A DNA stretch of 64,000 bases, from the NCBI GenBank assembly GCA_963739385.1, contig CAVUAI010000063.1, forward strand, positions 62,001-126,000, written 5' to 3'. The notes under the pieces are model-generated. The model was not told the origin of the DNA. It ran no database searches and saw only the letters and a list, made by a program, of their open reading frames with translations. Both the position numbers and the translations under genes were made by a program. This DNA is from VAZQ01 sp963739385. Lineage in GTDB: Bacteria; Pseudomonadota; Alphaproteobacteria; Rhizobiales; Xanthobacteraceae. Shown here one piece after another: positions 35,572-44,968 of the stretch. Within the stretch, counting starts at the first letter, position 1; each line of letters opens with the position of its first letter.

Positions 35572-37521
35572 CTATTCGGGCATGCCCGCCTTGCGCAGTC
35601 CTTCATCGAGCCGTTCGCGCTGCTGCCGGTACTCCGGGCTCGTGAGCGCGAGGGGAACCGGCGAATGGCGGCGGAATGTCGATATCCTCGTGTCGGAGCG
35701 TCTTTGCAGGTACGTGGCGAGCGCTGCTCGAGCCTCGTCTAAGTCGCCGAGTTGCGCATAGGCTGCTGCCAGGAAAGCGTGGGTGTAATGGTTTCTTGGA
35801 TTGGCGTCGAGCGCGCCGGTCAACGCGCGGATTGCCTCCTCGTTCCGCCCGAGAAGAATGAGAGCGTGCCCTCGACCGTCCAACCAGGTCCACCGGCCCG
35901 GGTCGCGCGGGCCAATACGATCGGCCTTCGCGAACCAATCGAGAGCTTGTTCCGGTCGGCCTAGATACAGGGTCGACAAGCCGATTTCCTTGTAGGCCCA
36001 CGGCTCGCCGGGATTTTCCATAATGACCGCTTCGGCCGCGGCAATGGCGTCGTATAACTTGCCTTGCGCGCGCCGAAGTGCCGCCTGCGCCTTCAAAGCC
36101 ATGAGATGACGAGGCTCGAATTGGAGCGCCCGATCGAGCAGCTGCTGCGCCGTGCGCAGCCGTTTGTCACCCTCCGTTTCGTAGTAACCGTTCAGGAATT
36201 CGAAAACGAGTGTTGTGGCGACGCCAGCGAGGGCATCGGCGTTGTCCGGCTGCACCTCCAGCGCCTGCTCGAACAAATTGCGTGCGTCAATCATCGTTGC
36301 AGGCGACGACGGCCGATTGAGCACCGCTCTGCCACGCATGATGAGGTCAATGAACTCGGCGTTGCTCGGCCTTTCGCGCCAGCTCCGCCGCGCTTCGATG
36401 TCGACGACCTTCAAACCGATTGCGCGCGAAACCCGGCTCACAATCTCGTCTTGAACCTGCAGAATACTGTTTCGCTCTGTGTCGAAACGTTCGGACCACA
36501 GCTGGCTTCCTTCCTTGGTCTCAACCAGATGAATGTTCACGCGCACCCGCTCCCCCTCGAGCGCAACACTGCCCTCGAGCAGGTACCGTACCCCCAGCTC
36601 GCGGCCGATCTGCCGCGCGTCTGCGCCCCCGCCCTTATAGGTGAACGCGGTGTCGCGGGAGACGACGGGGATTCCGGGCAGCGCGCGGGTAAGATCGCCG
36701 ATGAGACTGTCGGTGATACCGTCGGCGACGTAGTCCTGCTTCGCATCTCCGCTGAGATTGATGAATGGACGAACGAACATGGACGGCACCAGCGGTGTGA
36801 GCCGGCCCGCCGGCAATTCGGCCTCTGCTGTCGGCCCAATGGGCTCCTTCACGTGCAGTGTGGGGGACGAGGAAGGTGACGACAGCTGCCACCACAACAA
36901 TGAGGCAAGGCCGATCAGCGGGACGGCGAACAGCAGGTTGCGTGCGGTCCGCCGCTTCGGCAGCGGTGCTTCGGCAGCGGTGAGATCATCTGCAAGGCGC
37001 TCCTGTTCCGGATCGCTGCCTGTGTCTTGAAGCGGCAGAATCGCAATCGAAGGCTTGCCGGGGAGCGGCAGCGGTTCGCCGGTTGGCATGGGGTTCGCAG
37101 CACCGTGGGCTGCGCCCTGCCCCGAAGGCACTGTGTCAACCGCCGTAGCAGCCGGCGCACAACTCCCGTCATTGACGTCACCGACGAAGCGAAACCCGCG
37201 CTTGTGGACCGTGCGAATAAGTCCCTGGTCGTTGCCGTTATCGCCGAGCGCGCGCCGCGCGGCATTGATGCGGGAGCTGAGCGCCGTCTCCGAGACGATG
37301 CGACCCCGCCAAATCACGTCGATCAACTCGTTCTTGCGGACAATCCTGTCTCGGTTCTGAATGAGGTGAACGAGCAGATCGAATACCTGCGGCTCGGTGT
37401 GAACAATAGCACCAGCGCGCCGCAACTCCCGCCGCGCGATGTCGACCTCAAAATCGGAGAAGCGGAAGTTCAAAGCGGTTTCGCATGTGAATCGGCCAAA
37501 TTCTCGCGGCCGAGCGGCCAA
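35572..37521 (-). CDS. CadC-like membrane regulator with TolB-like and TPR domains
   Basis: About 649 residues from TTG 37521; a TTG at 37473 (LNFRFSDFEVDIARREL) fits the domain start better. Order: OmpR-type winged helix (FSDFEVD, QVFDLLVHLIQNRDRIVRKN, RINAARRALGDNG, TVHKRGFRFVG), a linker, one membrane helix (LLFAVPLIGLASLLWWQL, about residue 215), a FlgO/TolB-like domain (FINLSGDAKQDYVADGITDS, LEGSVALEGERVRVNIHLV) and TPR repeats to the end. Such proteins sense at the membrane and bind DNA in the cytoplasm. It is divergent from pstS with a shared 190-base control region. Confidence 0.88.
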   Translation of the reverse strand: MAARPREFGRFTCETALNFRFSDFEVDIARRELRRAGAIVHTEPQVFDLLVHLIQNRDRIVRKNELIDVIWRGRIVSETALSSRINAARRALGDNGNDQGLIRTVHKRGFRFVGDVNDGSCAPAATAVDTVPSGQGAAHGAANPMPTGEPLPLPGKPSIAILPLQDTGSDPEQERLADDLTAAEAPLPKRRTARNLLFAVPLIGLASLLWWQLSSPSSSPTLHVKEPIGPTAEAELPAGRLTPLVPSMFVRPFINLSGDAKQDYVADGITDSLIGDLTRALPGIPVVSRDTAFTYKGGGADARQIGRELGVRYLLEGSVALEGERVRVNIHLVETKEGSQLWSERFDTERNSILQVQDEIVSRVSRAIGLKVVDIEARRSWRERPSNAEFIDLIMRGRAVLNRPSSPATMIDARNLFEQALEVQPDNADALAGVATTLVFEFLNGYYETEGDKRLRTAQQLLDRALQFEPRHLMALKAQAALRRAQGKLYDAIAAAEAVIMENPGEPWAYKEIGLSTLYLGRPEQALDWFAKADRIGPRDPGRWTWLDGRGHALILLGRNEEAIRALTGALDANPRNHYTHAFLAAAYAQLGDLDEARAALATYLQRRSDTRISTFRRHSPVPLALTSPEYRQQRERLDEGLRKAGMPE

Positions 37522-37712
37522 CTGTCAAATAGCTGGCGGCTATTTAACGGTTGAAAGATACCATATCAAGAATTTCCTCAGAAAATCCCAAAAGAGATTC
37601 AACCGGGGCCGAAGGTCGGCCTCAAGCCTTTCATATCATCGGCGGCTAACAACCCGGCTACGCGCTAACGCATACCATTCTACCCTATTCACTGCTCAGC
37701 CGGAGGTCTTTC

Positions 37713-38780
37713 GTGCGCCAGCCCTTGAGCCCCTCTCTGATTGTCGTCGCGGTGTTGTGTTGGGCGGGCTTGGCTACGCCAGCCCTCTCGGAAGGTGTGC
37801 TGGGAGCTGGTTCGACGTTTGCGTATCCGGTTTTGGCCAAGTGGGCGGAAGCCTACGAAGCCGTGACAGGGGTGAAGATCGACTACCAAGCCGTCGGATC
37901 GGGCGTCGGCATCCGGCAGATAAAAAGCAGGACTGTGGATTTCGGAGCTTCCGATGCTCCACTCCGACCGCAAGACCTGGCTGCCGCGGGCCTCATGCAG
38001 TTTCCAATCGTCGTCGGAGGCGTGGTGCCAGTGGTGAACGTCGAAGGTATCGGCCCAGGACAGCTTCGACTGACCGGATCCGTGCTTGCGGACATCTATC
38101 TCGGGAAGATTACCAAATGGAACGCTGAGGCGATTAGGGATCTCAATCCGGGGCTCGCACTACCCGATCAGGCCATCATTCCAATCCATCGCGCCGATGG
38201 GTCGGGTACCACTTTCGTCCTCGCGGACTATCTGGCGCGGGTCAGCGCCAAGTGGAGAGACGAGATCGGTGTGAACATCGCGGTCGAATTTCCCACCGGA
38301 ATCGGAGCCAAAGGCAACGACGGAGTTGCCGGCTTCACATCTCGGACTAAAGGCGCCATCGGCTATGTCGAACACTCCTATGCGATCCGGAGCAAGCTTG
38401 CCTACGTTTCATTGAAAAACCTGGATGGAGAGTTCGTTATGCCGGGCAGACGGGCGTTTCAGTCTGCCGTCGCAAACGCCGATTGGGCGGCCGCGCCCGC
38501 GTTCTATGCGTTGCTTGCTCACCAGCCCGGCAAGCAGACTTGGCCGATCACCGGCGCAACCTTTGCGCTTATCTACAAGCAACAGCAAAGGCGGCTGGCG
38601 GCAATCGAGATGCTGAAATTCTTTGACTGGTCATATCGCGCCGGCGCCGAATTGGCAGATGAGCTGCAGTACGTGCCGATGCCCAAGGACGTTGTTCAAA
38701 TGATCGAGTCGGCGTGGTCTGAAGTAGCGGATGCCCACGGCCAACCGGCATGGACGAAGTCCCCTACAGCCAAGCGTTGA
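37713..38780 (+). CDS. pstS: Phosphate ABC transporter substrate-binding protein PstS
   Basis: 355 residues from GTG 37713. A signal peptide (LIVVAVLCWAGLATPALS) precedes GVLGAGSTFAYPVLAKWAEA, the PstS opening that binds phosphate; VDFGASDAPL, IPIHRADGSGTTFVLADYL and GVAGFTSRTKGAIGYVEHSY follow, all PstS hallmarks. It binds phosphate in the periplasm. No pstCAB or phoU genes are near, so it is an orphan receptor, and it is divergent from the CadC-like regulator, which may control it. Confidence 0.92.
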   Translation: MRQPLSPSLIVVAVLCWAGLATPALSEGVLGAGSTFAYPVLAKWAEAYEAVTGVKIDYQAVGSGVGIRQIKSRTVDFGASDAPLRPQDLAAAGLMQFPIVVGGVVPVVNVEGIGPGQLRLTGSVLADIYLGKITKWNAEAIRDLNPGLALPDQAIIPIHRADGSGTTFVLADYLARVSAKWRDEIGVNIAVEFPTGIGAKGNDGVAGFTSRTKGAIGYVEHSYAIRSKLAYVSLKNLDGEFVMPGRRAFQSAVANADWAAAPAFYALLAHQPGKQTWPITGATFALIYKQQQRRLAAIEMLKFFDWSYRAGAELADELQYVPMPKDVVQMIESAWSEVADAHGQPAWTKSPTAKR

Positions 38781-38938
38781 CGCCTGGTTGCCGACGCCAA
38801 GGCCCAACCACCATCACCGGCGTTTTCGGGGAGCGATGAAACCACGCTCACTGTCGGTCGCAAGCAGGTGTGAGGCATTTCAAGTTTTACCGGTCCTCTG
38901 CGAGGTGGTGCCGGTCAAAGACACGATGGAGAGGTGAT

Positions 38939-39187
38939 ATGGGAAAGAGTGATACCGCGCGGGCCTACAAGGTCATGTCTCCCGCAGACCAGCGCACATT
39001 TGATCGGTGGCTCAAAGCAAACGCCATCTTCGGGCTGATCTTTGCGGTCGCAATTGTCGCCATGGCTCTGGCTGGTTTTAGGTCCGCCGGGAAGGGTGAT
39101 GCGGCCATCGCTGATGTTGGAAAAGCTGGCGACACTGGCGCGCTCAATCCCGCGGAACCGGCAATTGGGATGTCGTCGACCGATTAG
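38939..39187 (+). CDS. Small single-pass membrane protein
   Basis: 82 residues from ATG 38939, with GGAGAGGTGAT immediately upstream as a ribosome binding site. Reads MGKSDTARAYKVMSPADQRT, then FDRWLKANAIFGLIFAVAIV plus AMALAGF, a single membrane helix at about residues 29-50, then a small hydrophilic tail. The family is unknown to me. It follows pstS on the same strand after about 160 bases. Confidence 0.6.
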   Translation: MGKSDTARAYKVMSPADQRTFDRWLKANAIFGLIFAVAIVAMALAGFRSAGKGDAAIADVGKAGDTGALNPAEPAIGMSSTD

Positions 39188-39227
39188 CCCGGATCTGAAA
39201 GAACGCATCAGGTTCCGATTGCATCGC

Positions 39228-40463
39228 TTATGCATCGGGATCGAGCGTAAATAGCTCCTGAGGGTGCGCGACGCCGCGGAGCGCGTATCGTCCCACCGAA
39301 ATGAGGCGGCGTTTGATGTCTCCGACATCGGCAAATGCCGACGACATCAGAACGGGCTGGTCGACCGAGCGGCACATCGCCGCAATGCGGCTTGCCTCAT
39401 TCACCGCCGGGCCGATAACGGTAAAGTCCAGCCGCTCGCGGCTTCCGACATTGCCATAGAAAACTTCGCCGACATGCAAGCCGAGATACATATCGGTTAT
39501 GGGTTTGCCGTCGACTTTGCGGCGCATGTTCAATTCGTCGACGCCCCCGCGCGCGGCGATCGCCGCGGACAATGCGGCGCCGCATGCGTGCGTGCGGTCT
39601 TTCGCGGTGAAGATGGCAAGGGTACCGTCGCCGATCAGCTTGAGGACATCGCCGCCATGCTCGTGAATTGCCGAAACGATTGCATCGGAGTAGTCGTTCA
39701 GCAATGGGATTGCCTGTTCCGGTGCGGTATCGGTGATACGTGTAAACCCTCGCAGATCACTGAACCAGACAACGGCGTCGATTCGCTCGGCAATTCCGCG
39801 CACGATGCGTCCGCCGAGCACGCGCTGGCCGGCGTCGCGACCGAGATACGTTTGCATCAGCGTTCCGGTCATGCGCACCAGCGATACCGATTTGATGGCG
39901 AGCGCGAGATCCGGCGCAAGGCGCTGAAGCGCGGCGATCTGGCCGTCGCTGAACCCGTCGGGCGCGGCTGTCGCCCAGGATGAGTACACGCCATCCATCT
40001 CACCGATAACGCCTTCAGGGGCAAAGCGGCTGATGATCGCGACGTAGTCGGTCATGCCCGCTGCCAGATCTTCCGACAGCAACGGGAACTCGGCCGCGGC
40101 CGCGGGGTTCAGGCGGCGGCGCAGAAACGAGTTGCCGGTTTGGACCATCTTGTAGAGCGGGGTGTTGCGCCAGCGCTCGGCCATTTTCACATCGTGGGGC
40201 TCGGAGCCCGACGCAGCGAGCGCGTCCGGGTCGGTGCGGCCATATTCGAGCAGCGGGGACTCGGTGGGACCATAGCCCCAGCGAAACAGGCGGCCCTCGT
40301 GGACGGGATGCAGCGTGTCAATGAATACGATAACGCGCGCAAGCGGAAGTCCAGCCGCGACGCAACGATCGCAGAATGCAGACACGATGTCGGTTTCCGA
40401 CCTGCCGGCCAGGCCGGCCTGCGTCAGCCATGCTGAGAGTTCGGCGAAGAAGGCTTCGTTCAC
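39228..40463 (-). CDS. Adenylate/guanylate cyclase, class III, soluble
   Basis: 411 residues from GTG 40463 (VNEAFFAELSAWLTQAGLAG); the frame is open to an ATG at 40532. An N-terminal GAF-like sensory region of about 200 residues precedes the class III cyclase domain: FSDLRGFTRITD with the first metal aspartate, LIGDGTLAIF with the second, GEVFYGNVGSRERLDFTVIG and VNEASRI carrying the transition-state Asn and Arg. It would make cAMP (or cGMP) in the cytosol. A small membrane protein gene lies upstream on the same strand. Confidence 0.9.
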   Translation of the reverse strand: MNEAFFAELSAWLTQAGLAGRSETDIVSAFCDRCVAAGLPLARVIVFIDTLHPVHEGRLFRWGYGPTESPLLEYGRTDPDALAASGSEPHDVKMAERWRNTPLYKMVQTGNSFLRRRLNPAAAAEFPLLSEDLAAGMTDYVAIISRFAPEGVIGEMDGVYSSWATAAPDGFSDGQIAALQRLAPDLALAIKSVSLVRMTGTLMQTYLGRDAGQRVLGGRIVRGIAERIDAVVWFSDLRGFTRITDTAPEQAIPLLNDYSDAIVSAIHEHGGDVLKLIGDGTLAIFTAKDRTHACGAALSAAIAARGGVDELNMRRKVDGKPITDMYLGLHVGEVFYGNVGSRERLDFTVIGPAVNEASRIAAMCRSVDQPVLMSSAFADVGDIKRRLISVGRYALRGVAHPQELFTLDPDA

Positions 40464-40592
40464 ACCGCGATTATACAACCACGACGTTCGGTCATGGGCA
40501 CAAATGCCAAGTGCCGGCATGGCCCGCCTCATGTCCGCCAGCAGCGGGCAGGGCCAGCCGGTTTTTGTTGCAGACCTGGATCGTTCTGTCGG

Positions 40593-40817
40593 CTAGCGGG
40601 ACTTATCCTCGGAAAACATTGCAAGAATGCGCCTACAAACGACGATGGACAGGCATACGAATACGACGGCTAGGAGTCCTTGCGTCCAGTACAACGCGGG
40701 GTCGCTCCGCAACCAACCTTCGAAGCCGAGCATGAAGTTCATGCCGGCGACGAAGGTCATGGCGGGGACGATCACCAGGTTGCCGATTAAAACTCGGCGT
40801 GGCGGGATGGAGGCCAT
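40593..40817 (-). CDS. Small membrane protein, two helices
   Basis: About 74 residues from ATG 40817 (MASIPPRRVLIGNLVIVPAM), with hydrophobic segments GNLVIVPAMTFVAGMNFML and GLLAVVFVCLSIVV. It lies 130 bases upstream of the cyclase start on the same strand. The ribosome binding site AGGAGAG is better spaced for an overlapping frame (ATG 40824) that has no protein-like character, so the start is uncertain. No family recognised. Confidence 0.5.
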   Translation of the reverse strand: MASIPPRRVLIGNLVIVPAMTFVAGMNFMLGFEGWLRSDPALYWTQGLLAVVFVCLSIVVCRRILAMFSEDKSR

Positions 40818-41077
40818 CAGACATCGTTGCACACTCTCCTGGCCTCAGACAGGGGGCGAGAGCGGGAAGCTGTCAGGGGCCGCAGATGCGGCTCTTCATG
40901 TCGCCTGTACTCGCTACATGGCGAAGAAGCGTGGGTACGAGCCCCGAATCGTCAGGCTTGGTGCTTTTCCTGGTCTGATGTCAAATGAACCTGCAAGCCG
41001 CAATACAAACGTCTTGACACGCCATGCGCTTTTCCCGGTCATCTGGGGTAGTCTTCGGAAATTTTCTGCAGCAGTCG

Positions 41078-41215
41078 CTAATGCAAGTCTGGGCCTGTTG
41101 CTCGTTTTACATCCGAGGCGCAGCCCAGCGGCGGCTGCTGAGCGGTCGCCTGCGTGATTGTGGTCAACGTGGAAATCACAGCCGCCGCCGCAGCCAGAGC
41201 AGCAATTCGTTTCAT
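41078..41215 (-). CDS. Very small secreted peptide
   Basis: 45 residues from ATG 41215 with GGGAGCTTACC in front. It is almost entirely a signal peptide (MKRIAALAAAAAVISTLTTI, then TQATAQQ) with a mature part of about 19 residues containing one cysteine (PPLGCASDVKRATGPDLH). No family recognised. Too short for most gene finders. Confidence 0.5.
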   Translation of the reverse strand: MKRIAALAAAAAVISTLTTITQATAQQPPLGCASDVKRATGPDLH

Positions 41216-41291
41216 GGTAAGCTCCCGTTTGCCCCGATGAGCTGGTCGCCCGCCAAGCATAACTCTCGCGGCCCCACAAACCTATACCGGG

Positions 41292-41332
41292 AATAGCTAT
41301 GGCCCAGTAATAATAGCTATGGGCCCAGTAAT
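41292..41332. repeat. Tandem duplication of a 20/21-base unit
   Basis: AATAGCTATGGCCCAGTAAT (41292-41311) is followed at once by the same sequence with one extra G (41312-41332). It lies just downstream of the prpE stop on the minus strand. Function unknown; could be slippage. Confidence 0.85.
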
Positions 41333-41361
41333 GAGGAGCAAGCGCCGAACCCCTGGGCCGC

Positions 41362-43281
41362 TTACGACCCGACGCCCCTCCCCTTCAGCGCCGCGCCGAT
41401 CTCGTCGAGGATCGCGGGGTCGTCGATCGTCGCCGGCAGGGTCCAGGGGTCTCCGTCGGCGATCTTCTTCATGGTGCCGCGGAGAATTTTTCCCGAGCGC
41501 GTCTTGGGCAGCCGCGCCACCGTGATGGCGAGCTTGAAGGCGGCGACCGGGCCGATCTTTTCGCGCACGAGGCCGACGCATTCCTGCTCGATGTCGGCAA
41601 CCGGCCGGTCGACGCCGGCCTTGAGCACCACGAAGCCGCAGGGCACCTCGCCCTTGAGCGCGTCGGCGATGCCGATGACGGCGCATTCTGCCACGTCCTT
41701 GTGGCTGCTGAGCACTTCCTCCATGCCGCCGGTCGAGAGCCGGTGCCCGGCGACGTTGATGATGTCGTCGGTGCGCCCCATGATGTAGAGGTAGCCGTCG
41801 GCATCCTTGAAGCCGGCATCGGCGGTCTTGTAGTAGCCGGGGAATTCGTCGAGGTAGCTCTCGCGGAAGCGCTCGTCCGCCTGCCACAGCGTCGGCAGGC
41901 ACGCCGGCGGCAGCGGCAGCTTGATCACGATCGAACCCATGGTGCCGACCGGCACCTCGTTGCATTGCGCGTCCACCACGCGCACGTCGTAGCCGGGCAT
42001 CGGCACGGTCGGCGAGCCGTATTTCACCGGCAACTGTCCGAGCCCCACCGGATTGCCGGCGATGCACCAGCCGGTCTCGGTCTGCCACCAGTGGTCGATC
42101 ACCGGCTTGCGCAGGAGCCGCTCCGCCCATTGCAGGGTGTCGGGATCGGCCCGTTCGCCGGCGAGAAACAGCGCCCGAAACTTCGACAGGTCGTGGGACG
42201 CCAGCAGCTTGCCCTGCGGATCCTCCTTCTTGATGGCGCGGAATGCGGTCGGCGCGGTGAAGAAGGCGACGGCGCCGTATTCGGAGATCACGCGCCAGAA
42301 CGCGCCCGCGTCGGGCGTGCCGACCGGCTTGCCCTCGTACATGACGGAGGTCGCGCCGTGCAGCAGCGGCGCGTACACGATATAGCTGTGGCCGACCACC
42401 CAGCCGATGTCGGAGCCGCACCACCAGATCTCGCCGGGCTCGACCCCGTAGAGGTTTTGCATCGACCACTTGAGTGCGACCATGTGGCCGCCGTTGTCGC
42501 GCACCACGCCCTTGGGCCGCCCGGTCGTGCCCGACGTGTAGAGGATGTAGAGCGGATCGGTCGCCGCCACCGGCACGCAATCGTAGACCGAGCGCGCGAA
42601 CACGATCGCTTCGTCGCGCACCTTGGCCCAGTCATGGTCGCGGCCGGCAACGAGCGCGGCCTCCTCCTGCGGGCGCTGCAGGATGAGACAGGTATCGGGC
42701 TTGTGGCCGGCGAGCCGGATCGCCTCGTCCAGCAGCGGCTTGTACCTGACGATGCGGCCGGGCTCGAGGCCGCAGCTCGCCGACAGGATCAGCTTCGGCT
42801 TGGCGTCGTCGATGCGGGTAGCGAGCTCGTTCGCCGCGAAGCCGCCGAACACCACCGAATGCACGGCCCCGATGCGCGCGCAGGCCAGCATGGCGATCAC
42901 CGCCTCCGGCACCATCGGCATGTAGATGACCACGCGGTCGCCCTTCGCCACGCCGAAATTGCGCAGGATGGCGGCGAGCACCTGGGTCTCGACCTGCAGC
43001 CGGTGATACGTGATGGTCCGCTTCTGGCCCGCGAGCGGGGAATCGTAGAGCAGCGCGGGCTGCTCGCCGCGGCCCTGCATCACGTGACGATCGACCGCGT
43101 TCCAGCACGTGTTGCAGACGCCGCCGACGAACCAGCGCCCGTAGACGCCGGCGCTCGGGTCGAACACCTGCCTGGGCGGCTCGATCCAGTCGATGTCGCG
43201 CGCCGCCTCGCCCCAGAATCCCTGCGGGTCGCGCTGCCAGCGCGCATAGATCTCGTGATAGCGGCTGGTGCGGGCATCCAT
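41362..43281 (-). CDS. prpE: Propionyl-CoA synthetase
   Basis: 639 residues from ATG 43281 (MDARTSRYHEIYARWQRDPQ); the frame is open to 43452 without support. The acyl-CoA synthetase hallmarks are present: P-loop YILYTSGTTGRPKGVVRDNG, in which RPKGVVRDNGG marks the propionyl-CoA synthetase branch, WWQTETGW, GYYKTADAG and the C-terminal lysine in RSGKILRGTMKKIADG. It activates propionate (and other short acids) with ATP and CoA. It stands alone on this strand. Length fits PrpE. Confidence 0.94.
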   Translation of the reverse strand: MDARTSRYHEIYARWQRDPQGFWGEAARDIDWIEPPRQVFDPSAGVYGRWFVGGVCNTCWNAVDRHVMQGRGEQPALLYDSPLAGQKRTITYHRLQVETQVLAAILRNFGVAKGDRVVIYMPMVPEAVIAMLACARIGAVHSVVFGGFAANELATRIDDAKPKLILSASCGLEPGRIVRYKPLLDEAIRLAGHKPDTCLILQRPQEEAALVAGRDHDWAKVRDEAIVFARSVYDCVPVAATDPLYILYTSGTTGRPKGVVRDNGGHMVALKWSMQNLYGVEPGEIWWCGSDIGWVVGHSYIVYAPLLHGATSVMYEGKPVGTPDAGAFWRVISEYGAVAFFTAPTAFRAIKKEDPQGKLLASHDLSKFRALFLAGERADPDTLQWAERLLRKPVIDHWWQTETGWCIAGNPVGLGQLPVKYGSPTVPMPGYDVRVVDAQCNEVPVGTMGSIVIKLPLPPACLPTLWQADERFRESYLDEFPGYYKTADAGFKDADGYLYIMGRTDDIINVAGHRLSTGGMEEVLSSHKDVAECAVIGIADALKGEVPCGFVVLKAGVDRPVADIEQECVGLVREKIGPVAAFKLAITVARLPKTRSGKILRGTMKKIADGDPWTLPATIDDPAILDEIGAALKGRGVGS

Positions 43282-43607
43282 GGCGCTGCTCCCGTTATTC
43301 CCGCGTCGGCCCCGGCATTTTGAGGCAGCGCGGGACGTTTGCAAGCCGCATGGGGCCGACAAATTGCGCTCCCAGAGCAGATCCGCGCATTGTGGCCCCA
43401 AAGTGCCTCTGGCTCCGGGCACTGACCTATAGCAACGCCGCGGGGCGCGCACCTACGGAGCTTGCCGGCGTAACCCGAGTTGCAGGCCGCCTGCGCGCGA
43501 ATAAAGAGATCCAGCAGACTTGTGACGGCGATCACGGCATGCCGTTCACGGCTCAGGCATGGTACCGGCGGGTCGGAGCTTCGCGGCCCACCAAGGGGAG
43601 TTGAACC

Positions 43608-43733
43608 ATGCTCAGTCTGCTCGCCGTCGCGGTGCTCGTTGCCACGCTCGCAACACCCATAGTCGTCCCCATCCTGTGGCGGGAGATCGAAGCAAATGAG
43701 CTTCGTAGGCAGTTTCGGGCTGTTCAGTGGTGA
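43608..43733 (+). CDS. Tiny membrane-anchored protein
   Basis: 41 residues: MLSLLAVAVLVATLATPIVV then PILWREIEANELRRQFRAVQW. One hydrophobic helix followed by a charged amphipathic tail. AAGGGGAGTTGAACC precedes the ATG, an excellent ribosome binding site. No family recognised. Too short for ordinary ORF calling. Confidence 0.5.
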   Translation: MLSLLAVAVLVATLATPIVVPILWREIEANELRRQFRAVQW

Positions 43734-43851
43734 CTCCCTCTTGCCACCCCGGCCTAGTTTTCCAGTCGATGTGTGAACTGCCTCACGCTCGGGCAGCGGC
43801 TCAATATGCAAAAGCTATCGTTAAGCGCAACGCGACGAAGGGAGACCCACA

Positions 43852-44046
43852 ATGCGTAAGGTCGTTGTCGTTTTAACCGCCATTGCCGCCGCGACCACGA
43901 TTGGCGTCTGGTCAGCATCCACGGTTGCGAAGTCGAGGGTTGGAAAGGCGGAGGTGGTTGCCGCGTCGGCTGCAATCGCACCGCATGAGCTTATGATGAC
44001 GCTGGGCAGGAGCATCCCGGCTGAGTACTGGGCGCATCCGTTCTGA
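43852..44046 (+). CDS. Small secreted or membrane-anchored protein
   Basis: 64 residues from ATG 43852, with GAAGGGAGACCCACA upstream. A hydrophobic N-terminus (MRKVVVVLTAIAAATTIGVW) serves as signal or anchor; the tail reads ASAAIAPHELMMTLGRSIPA then EYWAHPF. The tail pattern (HELM...LP.EYW) recurs, to my memory, in small Bradyrhizobium proteins of unknown role; that link is inference. Confidence 0.65.
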   Translation: MRKVVVVLTAIAAATTIGVWSASTVAKSRVGKAEVVAASAAIAPHELMMTLGRSIPAEYWAHPF

Positions 44047-44247
44047 GCGATCGCGGCTTGCGTCCTGCCCGGCTGCTGCCAGTCCGAAGCGCTGAGCGCG
44101 ACACTACATTTAGGATGGATCAAAAATCCTTGTACGCGGTCGGCCGTTTGCGGCGTAGCATTGTGTACTTCTAGCGACGGTGGCCATGCCTACAGCGGGC
44201 GTCCGCGCGTGGAGGGAACCGTCAGAGACACCTCTCACGGCGCGATC

Positions 44248-44424
44248 CTAGTGGCGGCTCGCTTCCTCTCCGCGGATGCTCTCCGTCATGTTGGCCACTT
44301 CTTCTAGAACGAACGAGCACACAGCGGGACGTCTGTCTGGTGGTGCCAGCAAGATGGTGCTCCCGAGCAATTCGCATATATCGCCGAGAACAAGCCGGAT
44401 GAGCTTATCGTCTTCGTTTGCCAT
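44248..44424 (-). CDS. Small soluble protein, 58 residues
   Basis: Reads MANEDDKLIRLVLGDICELL, GSTILLAPPDRRPAVCSFVL, EEVANMTESIRGEEASRH. Amphipathic helices at both ends and a balanced composition make it look like a genuine protein rather than a chance frame. AAAGG lies close before the ATG (weak). No family recognised. It is antisense to nothing and convergent with the small gene at 43852. Confidence 0.5.
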   Translation of the reverse strand: MANEDDKLIRLVLGDICELLGSTILLAPPDRRPAVCSFVLEEVANMTESIRGEEASRH

Positions 44425-44509
44425 GGCCTTTAGCTATTAGCAAAATCTCACGCCGCTTGATTGTTCTTGCTGCGTTTTTGCCGGACGGTGCAATCCGTGC
44501 CGGCAAAGC

Positions 44510-44874
44510 GCTGGCGTCGGGCCAGGCCGATAGGCACTGGGACAGGCTGGAAACACGATCTCGGTTGTCATGCCCGCGAAGGCGGGCATCCAGTAGTCCG
44601 TGCAGGGCGTGATTTGAAACCGGAGCCTTGCCCCAAGCACGGTCCGGTGCTTACTGGATCGTCCGCTTGCGCGGACGATGACACCGAGCTGTTCAGACGC
44701 TGGCGTCGGGCCAGGCCGATAGGCACGAGGACAGGCTGGAAACACGATGTCATGCCCGCGAAGGCGGGCATCCAGTAGCCGTGCAGAAGAGATTTAAGAC
44801 CGGACCGTTGCCCCAAGCACAGTCCGGTGTTTACTGGATCGTCCGCTTGCGCGGACGATGACACCGAGCTGTTC
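44510..44874. repeat. Tandem ~185-base repeat containing REP-type palindromes
   Basis: Two consecutive units (44510-44698 and 44699-44874) begin with GCTGGCGTCGGGCCAGGCCG and end with GATGACACCGAGCTGTTC. Each contains the palindrome ATGCCCGCGAAGGCGGGCAT (44570-44589 and 44752-44771) and the palindrome TCGTCCGCTTGCGCGGACGA near its end. Unit 1 has a 7-base insertion. This is the extragenic repeat type common in Bradyrhizobium, here duplicated in tandem just before a TauE/SafE gene. Confidence 0.85.
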
Positions 44875-44968
44875 TTGCGTTAAGGCCAATAAGGCCAAGG
44901 CCTGCGCTTTGATCGCAATCAACACGGCGGGGCGCACTTGCCGCTCCTCCCGTCCACGAAATTGCCCT

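Noticed and set aside
41701..43323. 540-codon + strand frame
   Set aside because: Shadow of prpE.
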